A stretch of DNA of 64,000 bases from Postechiella marina. GTDB taxonomy: Bacteria; Bacteroidota; Bacteroidia; Flavobacteriales; Flavobacteriaceae. The stretch lies in contig NZ_BAABCA010000003.1 of assembly GCF_039538365.1 (NCBI RefSeq), positions 310,001 through 374,000 of the forward strand, read 5' to 3'. The position numbers were made by a program, and so were the translations under genes. The notes beneath the pieces are model-generated. The model saw only the letters and a list, made by a program, of their open reading frames with translations, made no database searches and was not told where the DNA came from. This document shows positions 18,558 to 27,906 of this stretch, piece by piece; position 1 is the first letter of the stretch; every line of letters begins with the position of its first letter.

Positions 18558-18818
18558 TTACTGCATATTAAAATAACCTGCCAGACTATTATTTATTTTA
18601 TCTTGAAGTGAGTTTATACAAACTCCGTCTTTTCTAAAAATAGTAATATTTTCTTGTACACGATTACGTTCTACACTGTTTCTTATTTCTATAAGCTCTA
18701 TATCTGTAAAATTTTCTAAATAGCTTTTAACATCTGTATCTAAAGATTGATCGTTTAAAAAAATCTTAATCGTTTGTTGGGTTGGCGAATTTCTAATTTC
18801 AGATCTATAAGGTTTCAT
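18558..18818 (-). CDS. Small conserved protein of unknown function, paralogue B
   Basis: This 86-residue protein begins MKPYRSEIRNSP then QQTIKIFLNDQSLD, and shares with paralogue A at 16245-16514 the ERNR/GRNR and ENITIF blocks. It differs mainly in the C-terminal third, where it ends SLAGYFNMQ and lacks the acidic tail of A. A cysteine (VCIN) replaces the Asp/Ile region of A, so no conserved metal site is apparent. Predicted order of strands and helices is the same as in A. The gene is convergent with the broken deacetylase, 23 bases away. Its leader contains the same TGCTTTT and AATTTAAAAA blocks as that of A. Function unknown. Confidence 0.7.
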   Translation of the reverse strand: MKPYRSEIRNSPTQQTIKIFLNDQSLDTDVKSYLENFTDIELIEIRNSVERNRVQENITIFRKDGVCINSLQDKINNSLAGYFNMQ

Positions 18819-18894
18819 AAATGCTATTTTTAAATTAACCCCAAAAGCAGGACTTGTTATTCCTTAAAGTTAATGTTTTTTTTAAATAAAAGCC

Positions 18895-18931
18895 CATAAA
18901 AAAAGTCCTTTCTAAAAACAAAAAGGACTTT
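18895..18931 (-). terminator. Terminator of the phytase operon
   Basis: AAAGTCCTTT (18902-18911) and AAAGGACTTT (18922-18931) form a perfect ten-base-pair stem. Read on the minus strand the stem is followed by a run of seven T, placing it as the terminator of the phytase gene that ends at 18950. Confidence 0.8.
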
Positions 18932-18949
18932 ATAACATAAAAAACGTGG

Positions 18950-19966
18950 TTATTTTTCTAGCTCTAATTTTTTTAAATCGTGAAAAAAGAAATTCTTATC
19001 ATCATTCATCGATACAAAAAGTCCATTAGGAAACTTATTTCCTAAAGCTGCTGTAGTTACATCGCAACCATCTGTTTCTATTGTGCCTAAGTTAATTTCT
19101 TTTATAAACGCATTGGTTTTTGCATTAAACACATTAAAAGTGTGTGCTTGTTGGTTAGACACAATTAAAAAGGTATTATTAGTATATTTTGCTATGGCAA
19201 TACCTTCAATATCTTCTGTAAAATAGTCTTTTCCAAAACAGTAAATTTCTTTATCACCTTTGCTTGGCTCTGCATAGTATTTACGAATACAATGTCCTTC
19301 GTCAGAATAATATACTATTCCCGTTTCGTTATCTACAGCAATAGCTTCTATTTCTTTTTTACCGCTGTAATCGCCAAAAGCACGAATAAATTTAGCTTGT
19401 ACTCCTAAGCTATCTGATGTTAATAAATATTGGTGCAAGTACCCTTTTAAAGGTCCTGTTTTTCTGCCTACAATAGCATAAATAGCCTTATTTTTTGGCG
19501 ATTTGTATAGCGCAATTCCCATAGGAGCATTCTCTTCGGGTTTGGTTGCATCTTTAAAAACAGGAAAACCACCATGATCTAGCGGTTGCATATCTGGAAC
19601 CGAAAACAAACGTATTTGTTTTCGTTCTCTCTCTGTAAAAGCAATAATATCGACCTTTGTAGAATCGTTTAATTTAAAACCATATTCTAAATCGATATTA
19701 TTAGGTCTTTTAATATTTCTAATGGTTTTACTTTCTAGAACTTTTCCATCTAAATCGAAAGCATAAATAGCACCATTAGTATTCTTGTCTGTACCAAAAA
19801 CAATACTTTTCGAAGCATCTTTGGGGTTTACCCATATAGCAGGATCGTCTGTATCGTTTAACGTTTTTTCTGTAACCACATCTGCTACTATTTCTGGTAG
19901 TTTTGTTGCACAAGACATAAGCACAACAAAACAACCAAAAATTATATTTGCTTTAAGTTTACTCAC
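18950..19966 (-). CDS. Beta-propeller phytase lipoprotein (3-phytase type)
   Basis: The 338-residue protein has a lipoprotein signal (GCFVVLMSC, Cys19) and the repeated acidic strands of the beta-propeller phytase family, such as TDDPAIWVNP near residue 38, FGTDKNTNGAIYAFDLDG, RPNNIDLEYGF and later EIEAIAVDNETG and EDIEGIAI. In that family the acidic residues bind calcium, and phytate (inositol hexakisphosphate) is hydrolysed at the propeller mouth. It would act at the outer membrane surface or in the periplasm. It follows the TonB-dependent receptor gene by two bases on the same strand, which indicates an operon coupling phytate dephosphorylation with uptake. Pho-type regulation is likely by analogy but no operator was identified. 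Confidence 0.9.
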   Translation of the reverse strand: MSKLKANIIFGCFVVLMSCATKLPEIVADVVTEKTLNDTDDPAIWVNPKDASKSIVFGTDKNTNGAIYAFDLDGKVLESKTIRNIKRPNNIDLEYGFKLNDSTKVDIIAFTERERKQIRLFSVPDMQPLDHGGFPVFKDATKPEENAPMGIALYKSPKNKAIYAIVGRKTGPLKGYLHQYLLTSDSLGVQAKFIRAFGDYSGKKEIEAIAVDNETGIVYYSDEGHCIRKYYAEPSKGDKEIYCFGKDYFTEDIEGIAIAKYTNNTFLIVSNQQAHTFNVFNAKTNAFIKEINLGTIETDGCDVTTAALGNKFPNGLFVSMNDDKNFFFHDLKKLELEK

Positions 19967-19968
19967 CT

Positions 19969-22752
19969 TTATTTTCTTTTAAATAAGTTATATTTTAAAC
20001 CAAATGTAATACGACGCCCGTAATACTCGGCTTGCATTGTTCTATTTTTTAAACCTTGATAATAACGTAATGGTTGGTCTGTAATATTGTTTAAATCGAA
20101 ATACACGCTAAATTTAGAGTTAAAGGTATAAGATGTATTAAAATCTAATAAAAACTGCTCGTCGTAATATCTATCTTCAAGCGCATTTCCACCAATTTCA
20201 TCTATATAAGCATCAGAGTAGTTTGCAGATAATCGTACGCTTAATTTCTTGTCGTTATACCCTAAAGAACCATTAAACATATTTGGCGCTGTACCAGGTA
20301 AATCTACATCTGTACGTACGTCTCCATCTTCATTTCTAATACCGTCTGCATCAGATGTTAAATATGTGTAGTTTAACATTACGTTTAAGTTTTTAGCTAT
20401 ACCTGGAAGAAAATCTAACTGACGTTGAAAACTAATTTCTGCTCCAAAAATATTAGCATCGTCACCATTTTGAGGCTGAAAAATATCGTATCCGTTAGAA
20501 GGATCTTCTGTTACATATTGGTATGTAAAATCTTCTATACTCTTTTGAAATAAACCAGCAGAAATAATACCCACGTTTTTAAAGTAATACTCGCCCATTA
20601 AATCGAAGTTCATAGACTTTGCAGCATCTAATTCTGGGTTGCCTAAATAAATCTCTTCATCGTCTGCAATAACATCTATACTAGGTACAATGTCTGCATA
20701 GTTTGGTCTAGCAATAGTATTTGTCCATGCAAAACGTAAAACCGTATTACTGTTTAAATTATATTTAAAATGAAGCCCTGGTAATACGTTTACATAATTA
20801 TTATCTGCTTCAATTGTTCCTAAAACGTCTTCTTCGTCTTCAATTTGATTACCAATTGCTTCAGTTTTTGTTTTTTCTATTCTAATACCCGCTAAAACAC
20901 TTAATTTATCAGACAGTTGTTGGTTAACCATAGCGTAAGCACCTAAAACCTCTTCTTTAACCTCAAAATTAGCTCTAACATATTCACTTGGTACATCTTC
21001 TGCATCAAATAAATTTGCATTATTTAAATTTAACGCGCCTAAAAACTCAGGGGCTACAAACTGACCTGCAGCATATTGACTTCCTGCTAAGAAATTGGTA
21101 TCTGTTTGGTTTGTAAGTGGTAATACAGATAAATCGTCAAAATCTCCATTTGTTGGCTCGAACTCGAAAAAGTTATTTGTTCTCTCCTTTTCTTTAAATT
21201 TAGAACGTAGCCCGAATTTTAAAAATCCATTTTCTTTATTAAATAAGTTTAATGGCAACTTGGCATTAATAAAGGTATTAAAATCTTTTTCTTCTGTAAA
21301 TTGATTTTCTTCTGTAATTTCTTTTAAGCTAAAGTTTTCTATACTTACATCGTTAGAATTTACTGGTGTAATAACAGGAAATTCTGTGTCTGATAGGTTT
21401 ATATTAAAAGGAATTAATTCGCCTCCAGGTGTTTCTTCTAGTTCAAATTCGATATAACGTTCGTTTAAACGCTCTTCTGATGCAGATGCATATGATGCCA
21501 TCCAATCTAGCTCTAATTTACCAAATAAATGATCGCCCCCTAAGCTATAGTTTTGCATACGTTGGTCTTCTAAACGTGTGTTTTTGTTTCGGTTATTATC
21601 TATACCGCCTTTAGTTTGCCTTCTAATTGTACCTTGATACCCTAATGCTGGATTATCTTCGTCTATATACTCAATATCTCTATAACGCAATCTATAACGG
21701 TTTTCTCTATCGTCTCTCCAGTTATACATTGTTTTTAAATAGATTTTATTATTAGCATCAAAAGCATAGTCTAAATTAGCAGAAAAACTTCTACGAATAC
21801 GTTGTACTAAATAAGTTCTAATATCATGTTCTTTAATAAAATCTTCGTTGCTATCATCCCATTCATACTCAATATCATCCGATCCAAAATCAGAATCGTT
21901 TATAGAAGTAGAAACCATCCAACCAAACTTGTTGTCTTTTGATTTATCTCCAACTAAAAAAGAACCATTTAAAATTCTTTTGTTAGTAATAAAGTTTAAA
22001 CCAGAGCCTAAAGTTGCTGCAACTCTAAAACCATTAGGCGATGTTCTTGTTACTAGGTTTACAGAGCCACCTAAAGCATCGGCATCCATATCTGGTGTTA
22101 CCGCTTTATTTACTTCTATAAGCTGAATCATGTCTGATGGAATTAAATCCATTTGTACATTTCTATTATCGCCTTCGGCTGAGGGAATACGACTTCCGTT
22201 TAAAGTTACCGAGTTTAATTGAGGTGCCAAACCACGAACAATAATGTTACGGGCTTCACCTTGATCTACCTGCATGGTAATACCTGGTATACGTTTTACA
22301 GCATCGCCTATATTTGCATCTGGAAATTTACCAATTTGATCTGTAGATACTATATTGGTAATATTTTGTTTGTTTTTTTGAGCATTTAAGGCTTTGGCTT
22401 GGCTAGAATTATAACCTGTAATTACTACACCATCTAATTCTAATACTGTTGGCGTTATAGTTATAGTAACTTGTTTGGTTACTCCTGCTTGAATATCGAC
22501 CTCTGTTTTAGAGTCTGAATACCCTATATAGGTTACTTTTAATATTTGTTTTCCTGTTGGAAGATCTACGAATAAAAATTTACCATCTGCATCAGATACA
22601 ACTCCTTGTTGTAACGATTCTATTATAACATTCCCAAAAGGTATTGGCAATCCTTGTTCATCAATAATAGTTCCCTGCACATTACCATTTTGAGAGAAAC
22701 TAACTACTGATAACAATAAAGTAAATAGTAAAAATAAGTACTGTTTTTTCAT
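19969..22752 (-). CDS. TonB-dependent receptor paired with phytase
   Basis: The 927-residue outer-membrane receptor has a signal peptide (ending VVSFSQ, about residue 21), an N-terminal carboxypeptidase-regulatory-like domain (about 22-105; GTIIDEQGLPIPFGNV, GKFLFVDLP), a plug from about 125 (IGDAVKRIPGITMQVDQGEA, IVRGLAPQLNSVTLNG) and a 22-strand barrel ending YNLFKRK, after the GRRITFGLKYN strand. The plug style, with ALGGSVNLVTR, resembles the receptor type often seen beside phytases and glycan enzymes. The ligand is probably a phytate-derived inositol phosphate or phytate itself, inferred from the neighbour. It is the first gene of the two-gene operon. Confidence 0.9.
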   Translation of the reverse strand: MKKQYLFLLFTLLLSVVSFSQNGNVQGTIIDEQGLPIPFGNVIIESLQQGVVSDADGKFLFVDLPTGKQILKVTYIGYSDSKTEVDIQAGVTKQVTITITPTVLELDGVVITGYNSSQAKALNAQKNKQNITNIVSTDQIGKFPDANIGDAVKRIPGITMQVDQGEARNIIVRGLAPQLNSVTLNGSRIPSAEGDNRNVQMDLIPSDMIQLIEVNKAVTPDMDADALGGSVNLVTRTSPNGFRVAATLGSGLNFITNKRILNGSFLVGDKSKDNKFGWMVSTSINDSDFGSDDIEYEWDDSNEDFIKEHDIRTYLVQRIRRSFSANLDYAFDANNKIYLKTMYNWRDDRENRYRLRYRDIEYIDEDNPALGYQGTIRRQTKGGIDNNRNKNTRLEDQRMQNYSLGGDHLFGKLELDWMASYASASEERLNERYIEFELEETPGGELIPFNINLSDTEFPVITPVNSNDVSIENFSLKEITEENQFTEEKDFNTFINAKLPLNLFNKENGFLKFGLRSKFKEKERTNNFFEFEPTNGDFDDLSVLPLTNQTDTNFLAGSQYAAGQFVAPEFLGALNLNNANLFDAEDVPSEYVRANFEVKEEVLGAYAMVNQQLSDKLSVLAGIRIEKTKTEAIGNQIEDEEDVLGTIEADNNYVNVLPGLHFKYNLNSNTVLRFAWTNTIARPNYADIVPSIDVIADDEEIYLGNPELDAAKSMNFDLMGEYYFKNVGIISAGLFQKSIEDFTYQYVTEDPSNGYDIFQPQNGDDANIFGAEISFQRQLDFLPGIAKNLNVMLNYTYLTSDADGIRNEDGDVRTDVDLPGTAPNMFNGSLGYNDKKLSVRLSANYSDAYIDEIGGNALEDRYYDEQFLLDFNTSYTFNSKFSVYFDLNNITDQPLRYYQGLKNRTMQAEYYGRRITFGLKYNLFKRK

Positions 22753-22910
22753 GGTTATTTTGTTAGTTATTTAAAGCACAAAACAACAAAACAATTAACC
22801 AAAAGGTTTTAACTTTTTTTTAAGTTAAGGTTATCTATCTTTTTAAAAACAAGTTATTTTAAACTGAGTTAACATTAAAAACACATTTAGATTATGTTAA
22901 AAAAAGACAA

Positions 22911-22943
22911 AAAAAAAGCCCTTAATGTTTCCATAAAGGGCCT
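22911..22943 (-). terminator. Terminator of ppc
   Basis: GCCCTT (22918-22923) pairs with AAGGGC (22936-22941), extended imperfectly by flanking A/T pairs. On the minus strand it is followed by nine T (the A run 22909-22917), as expected for the end of ppc at 22965. Confidence 0.7.
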
Positions 22944-22964
22944 TAATACTATTTTTATTTAAAA

Positions 22965-25559
22965 CTACGCCGAGTTTCTACTTGCGTTTATGTTACCAAA
23001 TAAAGATCTTGTAACTATTTTTTCGAAAATGGCAATTTGCTCTTCGTCTCTTACCTCTTCTTTTTCTAACTCTTGAATCTTTTTAAGCGCAAACTGTTGT
23101 ATGGTTAACAATGGTAATACAATAGATTCTCTAACTTGAATAGAAGCTCTACCAGAAGGCTCGTTTTCCATTAACTCTTTATAACCTGTAAGCTTTAATA
23201 ATAATGCTTTGGTAGATATGTATTCGTTATAAATAATATCCCAAAAGGCACCAAACTCCTCGTCTTTAGACATGTACTTGGTTAAATCGAAAAACGATTT
23301 TGTTAAAGACATCATACTATTTTCTAACAATGTTTTAAAGAATTTAGAGTTTTTATAAAGCTGTTCTACTTTATAAAACTCTCCTCTTTCTTCGTATTGC
23401 TTTAAGGCAACACCAACACCAAAGAAACCAGGAACGTTTTGTTTTAATTGGCTCCAAGACCCTACAAAAGGAATAGCTCGTAAATCTGAAAACACTAATC
23501 CTCCATCTTTATTACCTCTTTTAGATGGCCTACTACCAATATTAGTTTTTGCATAAAACTTTAAAGTACTCATGCGCTCCAAGTATGGAATAAACATGGG
23601 GTGACTTTTAAAGTTTTTATAGGCTTCGTAACTCGTTTCGGCTAAATCGTTCATTACAATTTTATCGGCCTCACTCATTTCTTTGTTATCCTTACCTAAT
23701 CTATTAGAAAGTCCAGAACTTATTAATTGCTCTAAGTTGAATTTAGAAGAGTCTAAAGTTCCAAAATTAGAACTAATAGTTTGTCCTTGTATAGTTAACT
23801 GCACTTCTTTATCTTCGATAGTTGGCCCTAAAGAAGAGTAAAACTGATGTGTTTTTCCACCACCACGGGCAGGAGGTCCACCACGACCATCAAAGAAAAT
23901 AGCTGTAATATCGTATTTTCTAGAAATTTCTGTTAAACGTTCTTTAGCTTTAAAAATTCCCCAGTTTGCCATTAAGTAACCACCATCTTTTGTTCCATCA
24001 GAGAAACCTAACATAATGTTTTGTTTATTACCTCGACTTTTTAAATGTGCTCTATACGCAGGGTTAGAGTACAACTCTTCCATAACTCCTGGTGCGTTTT
24101 CTAAATCTGGAATAGTTTCAAAAAGTGGAGCCACATCTACAGTTAAATCGTCTTTAAATGCTGTTAACTTAAGCATAGCAAAAAGTTGCATAACATTTAG
24201 TGCGGTTTGGTTGTTACTAATAATGTATCTATTAGCACCTCGCTCTCCATTAGATTTTTGAATTTTCTTAATGGCCTTAATTGTTTTTAAGGTATTGGTT
24301 ACCATTTCGTCTTCAAAAACATCAACATCTATATGCTCTTCTGTTTTTACTTCAGATAAAACCTTTACTTGCTCTGCATCGGTTAAATCGTGATAATTCT
24401 TTGGAAACGATTTATGTCCGCTTTCAATTAAATTATCTATAACCGTAGTAAATACACTGTGATGTATTCTACTATCTTGTCTTATATCTAACATGGCAAA
24501 ATTGTACCCAAACAAATGCACTTTGTTAATAAGACTGTTTATTTCTGAAATATAAAGCGATTGATGATCTTCCTTAATAACATCGCGAATGCTTAATAAT
24601 TCTTTTATTAATTCTTTTGATGAAATGGCATCTTTTGTTTTTAAATCAATACTATAATTATACATTATAGTTTCTAATTTAATAACGCGCTCTTCTACAC
24701 CTCTAAAAGTAAGTTTTCGTCTTAAATTTTTAAGATCTGCATAATACTTTTTAAGTATAGCTTTCTTTAATTTATTAGCAACTTTTACAGTAGTATTAGG
24801 CTTAACAAATGGGTTACCATCTCTATCGCCTCCTGGCCAGAAACCAATATTTATAATTTCGTTGTGTCGCTTACCATCATCATAAATATTTTGTTGTATA
24901 TAATTGTATATATCTCCAAAAGACTTATAAAATACGTTTTCTAAATACCATATTAAACTTTTAGCCTCGTTATAAGGTGTAGGCTTTTCGCGCTTAAAAA
25001 ATGGTGTTTTACCAAGTTGCGCAAATAAATCGTTAATATCGTTTAGGTTATTATTCTTTACCGCTTCAGATAAGTCTGTAATAATACCCAAAACAGATCC
25101 TGGGTAAAATTGTGTTGGGTGGGCTGTTAGTACAATACGCACTTTAAACTCTTCAAGATAATCTTTTAAAGCTTCTAAAGAATTCTCAGATTTAGCTATA
25201 TCTTTTAAGTTTCTTAGCGTACCAATACCATCCATATTGTTTACAATAGGAAAAGCTGCATCCTCAATAGCATCAAACAAAACAACTTGTCTTTCAATGT
25301 ATTGAATAAACCTAAATAATAAGTTTATTTGACTCTCTTCTGATCGTCTTGCTTGGTATTTCTTAAAAAAAGTTTCTACTATTGTTGTAGGGTCGTCGCC
25401 TTTGGCAAACCCTTTCTCACAGGTTTCGTGAAATAAAGGAAGTAAAACTCCCGTTTTTGTAATGGAATCAAAGGGTAAGGTCATAAATATACTGTTGTAT
25501 ATTTGATATTTAGACAATACACTTTGGTTAAATCTTGTTAATTTTGGCTCTACAGACAT
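22965..25559 (-). CDS. ppc: Phosphoenolpyruvate carboxylase
   Basis: PEPC converts phosphoenolpyruvate and bicarbonate to oxaloacetate, replenishing the TCA cycle. The 864-residue protein contains VLTAHPT with the catalytic His147, GFWPGGDRDGNP (about 239-250), GFSDGTKDGGY and FDGRGGPPARGGGKTH (about 553-568). The glycine loop differs from the textbook GRGGxxGRGG form, with PPA and RGGG, and the C-terminus is INASRNSA where most PEPCs end in NTG; both may be normal for Flavobacteriia, as the length is. No regulatory genes are nearby. It is a single gene with its own terminator. Confidence 0.93.
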   Translation of the reverse strand: MSVEPKLTRFNQSVLSKYQIYNSIFMTLPFDSITKTGVLLPLFHETCEKGFAKGDDPTTIVETFFKKYQARRSEESQINLLFRFIQYIERQVVLFDAIEDAAFPIVNNMDGIGTLRNLKDIAKSENSLEALKDYLEEFKVRIVLTAHPTQFYPGSVLGIITDLSEAVKNNNLNDINDLFAQLGKTPFFKREKPTPYNEAKSLIWYLENVFYKSFGDIYNYIQQNIYDDGKRHNEIINIGFWPGGDRDGNPFVKPNTTVKVANKLKKAILKKYYADLKNLRRKLTFRGVEERVIKLETIMYNYSIDLKTKDAISSKELIKELLSIRDVIKEDHQSLYISEINSLINKVHLFGYNFAMLDIRQDSRIHHSVFTTVIDNLIESGHKSFPKNYHDLTDAEQVKVLSEVKTEEHIDVDVFEDEMVTNTLKTIKAIKKIQKSNGERGANRYIISNNQTALNVMQLFAMLKLTAFKDDLTVDVAPLFETIPDLENAPGVMEELYSNPAYRAHLKSRGNKQNIMLGFSDGTKDGGYLMANWGIFKAKERLTEISRKYDITAIFFDGRGGPPARGGGKTHQFYSSLGPTIEDKEVQLTIQGQTISSNFGTLDSSKFNLEQLISSGLSNRLGKDNKEMSEADKIVMNDLAETSYEAYKNFKSHPMFIPYLERMSTLKFYAKTNIGSRPSKRGNKDGGLVFSDLRAIPFVGSWSQLKQNVPGFFGVGVALKQYEERGEFYKVEQLYKNSKFFKTLLENSMMSLTKSFFDLTKYMSKDEEFGAFWDIIYNEYISTKALLLKLTGYKELMENEPSGRASIQVRESIVLPLLTIQQFALKKIQELEKEEVRDEEQIAIFEKIVTRSLFGNINASRNSA

Positions 25560-25864
25560 GCTATCATTCTATTGAAAATTAGCCATAAAAATAGTAAACA
25601 AAGCCTTAAGAAACATTGTCTATTTAAAGTTTTATCGATTTACATAGAATGTTTTATTCTGATTAAGAATAATTAAAAAAAATACGGATTATGGTTTATT
25701 CTTTATAATCAAAATTCTTCAAAACCATCGTTTTTAGTTATTACAAGCTATTTCCATTTAATTTTACAAAGTACTTGTGCCTAAATTGCATGATTGAAAG
25801 TATGATTTAAATCATATAATAAACTTTATCCCATTAATACCTTTGCCAATTAATATAATGAAGT
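25560..25864. other. Divergent intergenic region, ppc / 608-residue protein
   Basis: This 305-base AT-rich stretch carries the promoters of both divergent genes. On the plus side TACCTTTG at 25838-25845 is a clear -7 element for the gene at 25865, leaving a 19-base gap to its ATG. I see no RNA gene, repeat or small coding region. Confidence 0.5.
25838..25845 (+). promoter_or_regulatory. Candidate -7 element (TACCTTTG) for the 608-residue protein gene
   Basis: TACCTTTG matches TAnnTTTG and lies 19 bases upstream of the ATG at 25865. No -33 TTTG is obvious at the expected distance. Confidence 0.55.
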
Positions 25865-27691
25865 ATGAAAAAAACACATTCGTTTCACATTCCTGTAATG
25901 GGCATAGGGTTTACAATAGATACTCCTTTAAAAGTTGCTCAATATGGTATAGATTCTGTAATCTCTTTGGTAGATGATATTTTACTAGAAAAATTAAGAA
26001 AAATGTATAGCGAAAAGTTTGAACGCTCTTATAAAGAAATCTCCAACAAAATTGATGATTATAGAGCAAAACGCATTACATCGTATTTAAATTTAATTAG
26101 CGATTTAGCTGACGAAGCATTTGAAGACCTTAAAACTATATCTTACAAAAAAAACGATAAAATAGCAGCTTATATTAGCATGCTACCAGAGGGTTCTAAA
26201 ATAAAATCGGAGTTTAAAAAATTAACATCGACAGAATTAGATTTTGAAAAAATTAAAAATTGGATTGCCAATAATTTAACCATGGGCACTATTGATGTTA
26301 ATATAATGACCAAAGTTGATAAAGACAACTACTTAAACAACAAAAAACTACCTATAGAACATAACGACGCTCATGCAGCACTGCGTGGTTTTGCAAAAAG
26401 TAAACTAAACTCGTCTGTTATACTATCGGCAGGCATGAACCCTAGATTGTTTACTTATATGGCTCAATTTAACGACTTTTTTCCTAATGTAAATGGTTTC
26501 TTTAAAAAGCGCATCATATTAAAAGTAAGTGACTATAGATCGGCATTAATTCAGGGAAAATTTCTGGCAAAAAAAGGGTTGTGGGTTTCAGAATATAGAA
26601 TTGAATCTGGCCTTAACTGTGGCGGACATGCTTTTGCTACCAACGGATATCTTTTAGGCCCTGTTTTAGATGAGTTTAAAACACGACGACACGAATTACA
26701 AGAAGCTATTATAAGTATATTAAATACAGAACTAGAAAAGCAAAATAGAGCCATTTTAAACCCCAACACAAATTTTAAAATTACAGCACAAGGAGGCGTT
26801 GGCACAAAAGAAGAACACGATTTTTTATTAAAACATTACAACCTAGACTCAATAGGTTGGGGTAGCCCTTTTTTATTGGTGCCAGAAGCCACAACTGTAG
26901 ATAAAAACACGCTAAATCAATTAGCAAAAGCAAAAGAAGACGACCTGTATTTAAGCAACATTTCGCCATTAGGCATACCCTTTAACAACCTAAAAAACAA
27001 TACAAAAGACGCAGAAAAACAACTTTTAATAGACAAAGATAGACCAGGAAGTTCTTGCCCTAAAAAGTTTGTTGCATTAAATAAAGAGTTTAAAGAAACT
27101 GGTGTTTGCACTGCTTCAAGAGAGTATCAACATTATAAAATAAAGGCTTTAAAAGAAGCTAATTTATCTGTAGAAGCTTATAAAAACCAATACAATAAAA
27201 TTATAGAAAAGTCTTGTACCTGTGTAGGTTTGGGCACATCTGCTCTTTTAACTTACAGCCTAGACACCAAAGTTGAGGGCGAAGGCGTTTCTATTTGTCC
27301 TGGACCAAACATGGCATACTACTCTAAAATAATGAGTCTTAAAAACATGACCGACCATATTTATGGAAGAGACAATATGATTTCTAGAATAGATAGACCT
27401 AATTTATTTATTAAAGAATTACATATTTATATAGATTTTTTAAAGGACAAGTTGGCAGGCGCTAGAACATCTATGACCAAAAAAGAAGAAAAATACTTGC
27501 TTACTTTTACCAAAAACATGAAAGCAGGTGTTTTGTATTATCAAATTTTATTTAATACTGTTAACAAGGCTTTTACAAAAATTAAATTTGCCACTTTAAA
27601 CGAACTAGACAAAACAGAATTAACCCTAAACGAGATTCATCTAGAAATTCAAAATTTATCTTTAAATCAAAAAACACAAGCATTAACGTAA
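25865..27691 (+). CDS. Uncharacterised 608-residue cysteine-containing protein, possible TIM-barrel oxidoreductase
   Basis: I do not recognise a named family. The N-terminus FHIPVMGIGFTIDTPLKVAQYGIDSVISLVDD resembles the opening strand and loop of FMN-binding TIM barrels (nitronate monooxygenase or glutamate synthase type). In the middle, SGLNCGGHAFATNG (Cys252) and ITAQGGVGT (about 307-314) followed by DSIGWGSPFLLVPEA look like the glycine-rich phosphate-binding strands of such a barrel. The last third carries clustered cysteines: SSCPKKF (Cys398), VCTASREYQ (Cys415), SCTCVGLG (Cys451, Cys453) and ICPGPN (Cys478), which could hold an iron-sulfur cluster or zinc. No signal peptide, so cytoplasmic. 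It has its own promoter and lies upstream of nadA-nadB. The fold is inference; cofactors are untested. Confidence 0.55.
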   Translation: MKKTHSFHIPVMGIGFTIDTPLKVAQYGIDSVISLVDDILLEKLRKMYSEKFERSYKEISNKIDDYRAKRITSYLNLISDLADEAFEDLKTISYKKNDKIAAYISMLPEGSKIKSEFKKLTSTELDFEKIKNWIANNLTMGTIDVNIMTKVDKDNYLNNKKLPIEHNDAHAALRGFAKSKLNSSVILSAGMNPRLFTYMAQFNDFFPNVNGFFKKRIILKVSDYRSALIQGKFLAKKGLWVSEYRIESGLNCGGHAFATNGYLLGPVLDEFKTRRHELQEAIISILNTELEKQNRAILNPNTNFKITAQGGVGTKEEHDFLLKHYNLDSIGWGSPFLLVPEATTVDKNTLNQLAKAKEDDLYLSNISPLGIPFNNLKNNTKDAEKQLLIDKDRPGSSCPKKFVALNKEFKETGVCTASREYQHYKIKALKEANLSVEAYKNQYNKIIEKSCTCVGLGTSALLTYSLDTKVEGEGVSICPGPNMAYYSKIMSLKNMTDHIYGRDNMISRIDRPNLFIKELHIYIDFLKDKLAGARTSMTKKEEKYLLTFTKNMKAGVLYYQILFNTVNKAFTKIKFATLNELDKTELTLNEIHLEIQNLSLNQKTQALT

Positions 27692-27764
27692 TTATTATAC
27701 AATCCCTCTTTTCTTTTTTATTAATTATTTAAGCATTTACTTAACAATTGTTTAATGATTTTAT

Positions 27765-27802
27765 AAAAAGGCTGAGGGTATTTTATTCTGAGGCTTTTTT
27801 TA
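27765..27802 (+). terminator. Possible imperfect terminator
   Basis: AAAAAG with CTTTTT plus a partly mismatched CTGAG-containing stem encloses about 12 bases and is followed by seven T. It lies 75 bases after the stop of the 608-residue protein gene and would separate it from nadA. The mismatches make it less certain. Confidence 0.4.
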
Positions 27803-27906
27803 AGACAAACACATCTCAATACACATTTTAATTAAGATATTTGCAGTCTATAGTTTAACTAACATAGGCATGTTATTTGCTATATTAGTTAATAAATAAG
27901 ATTAAA

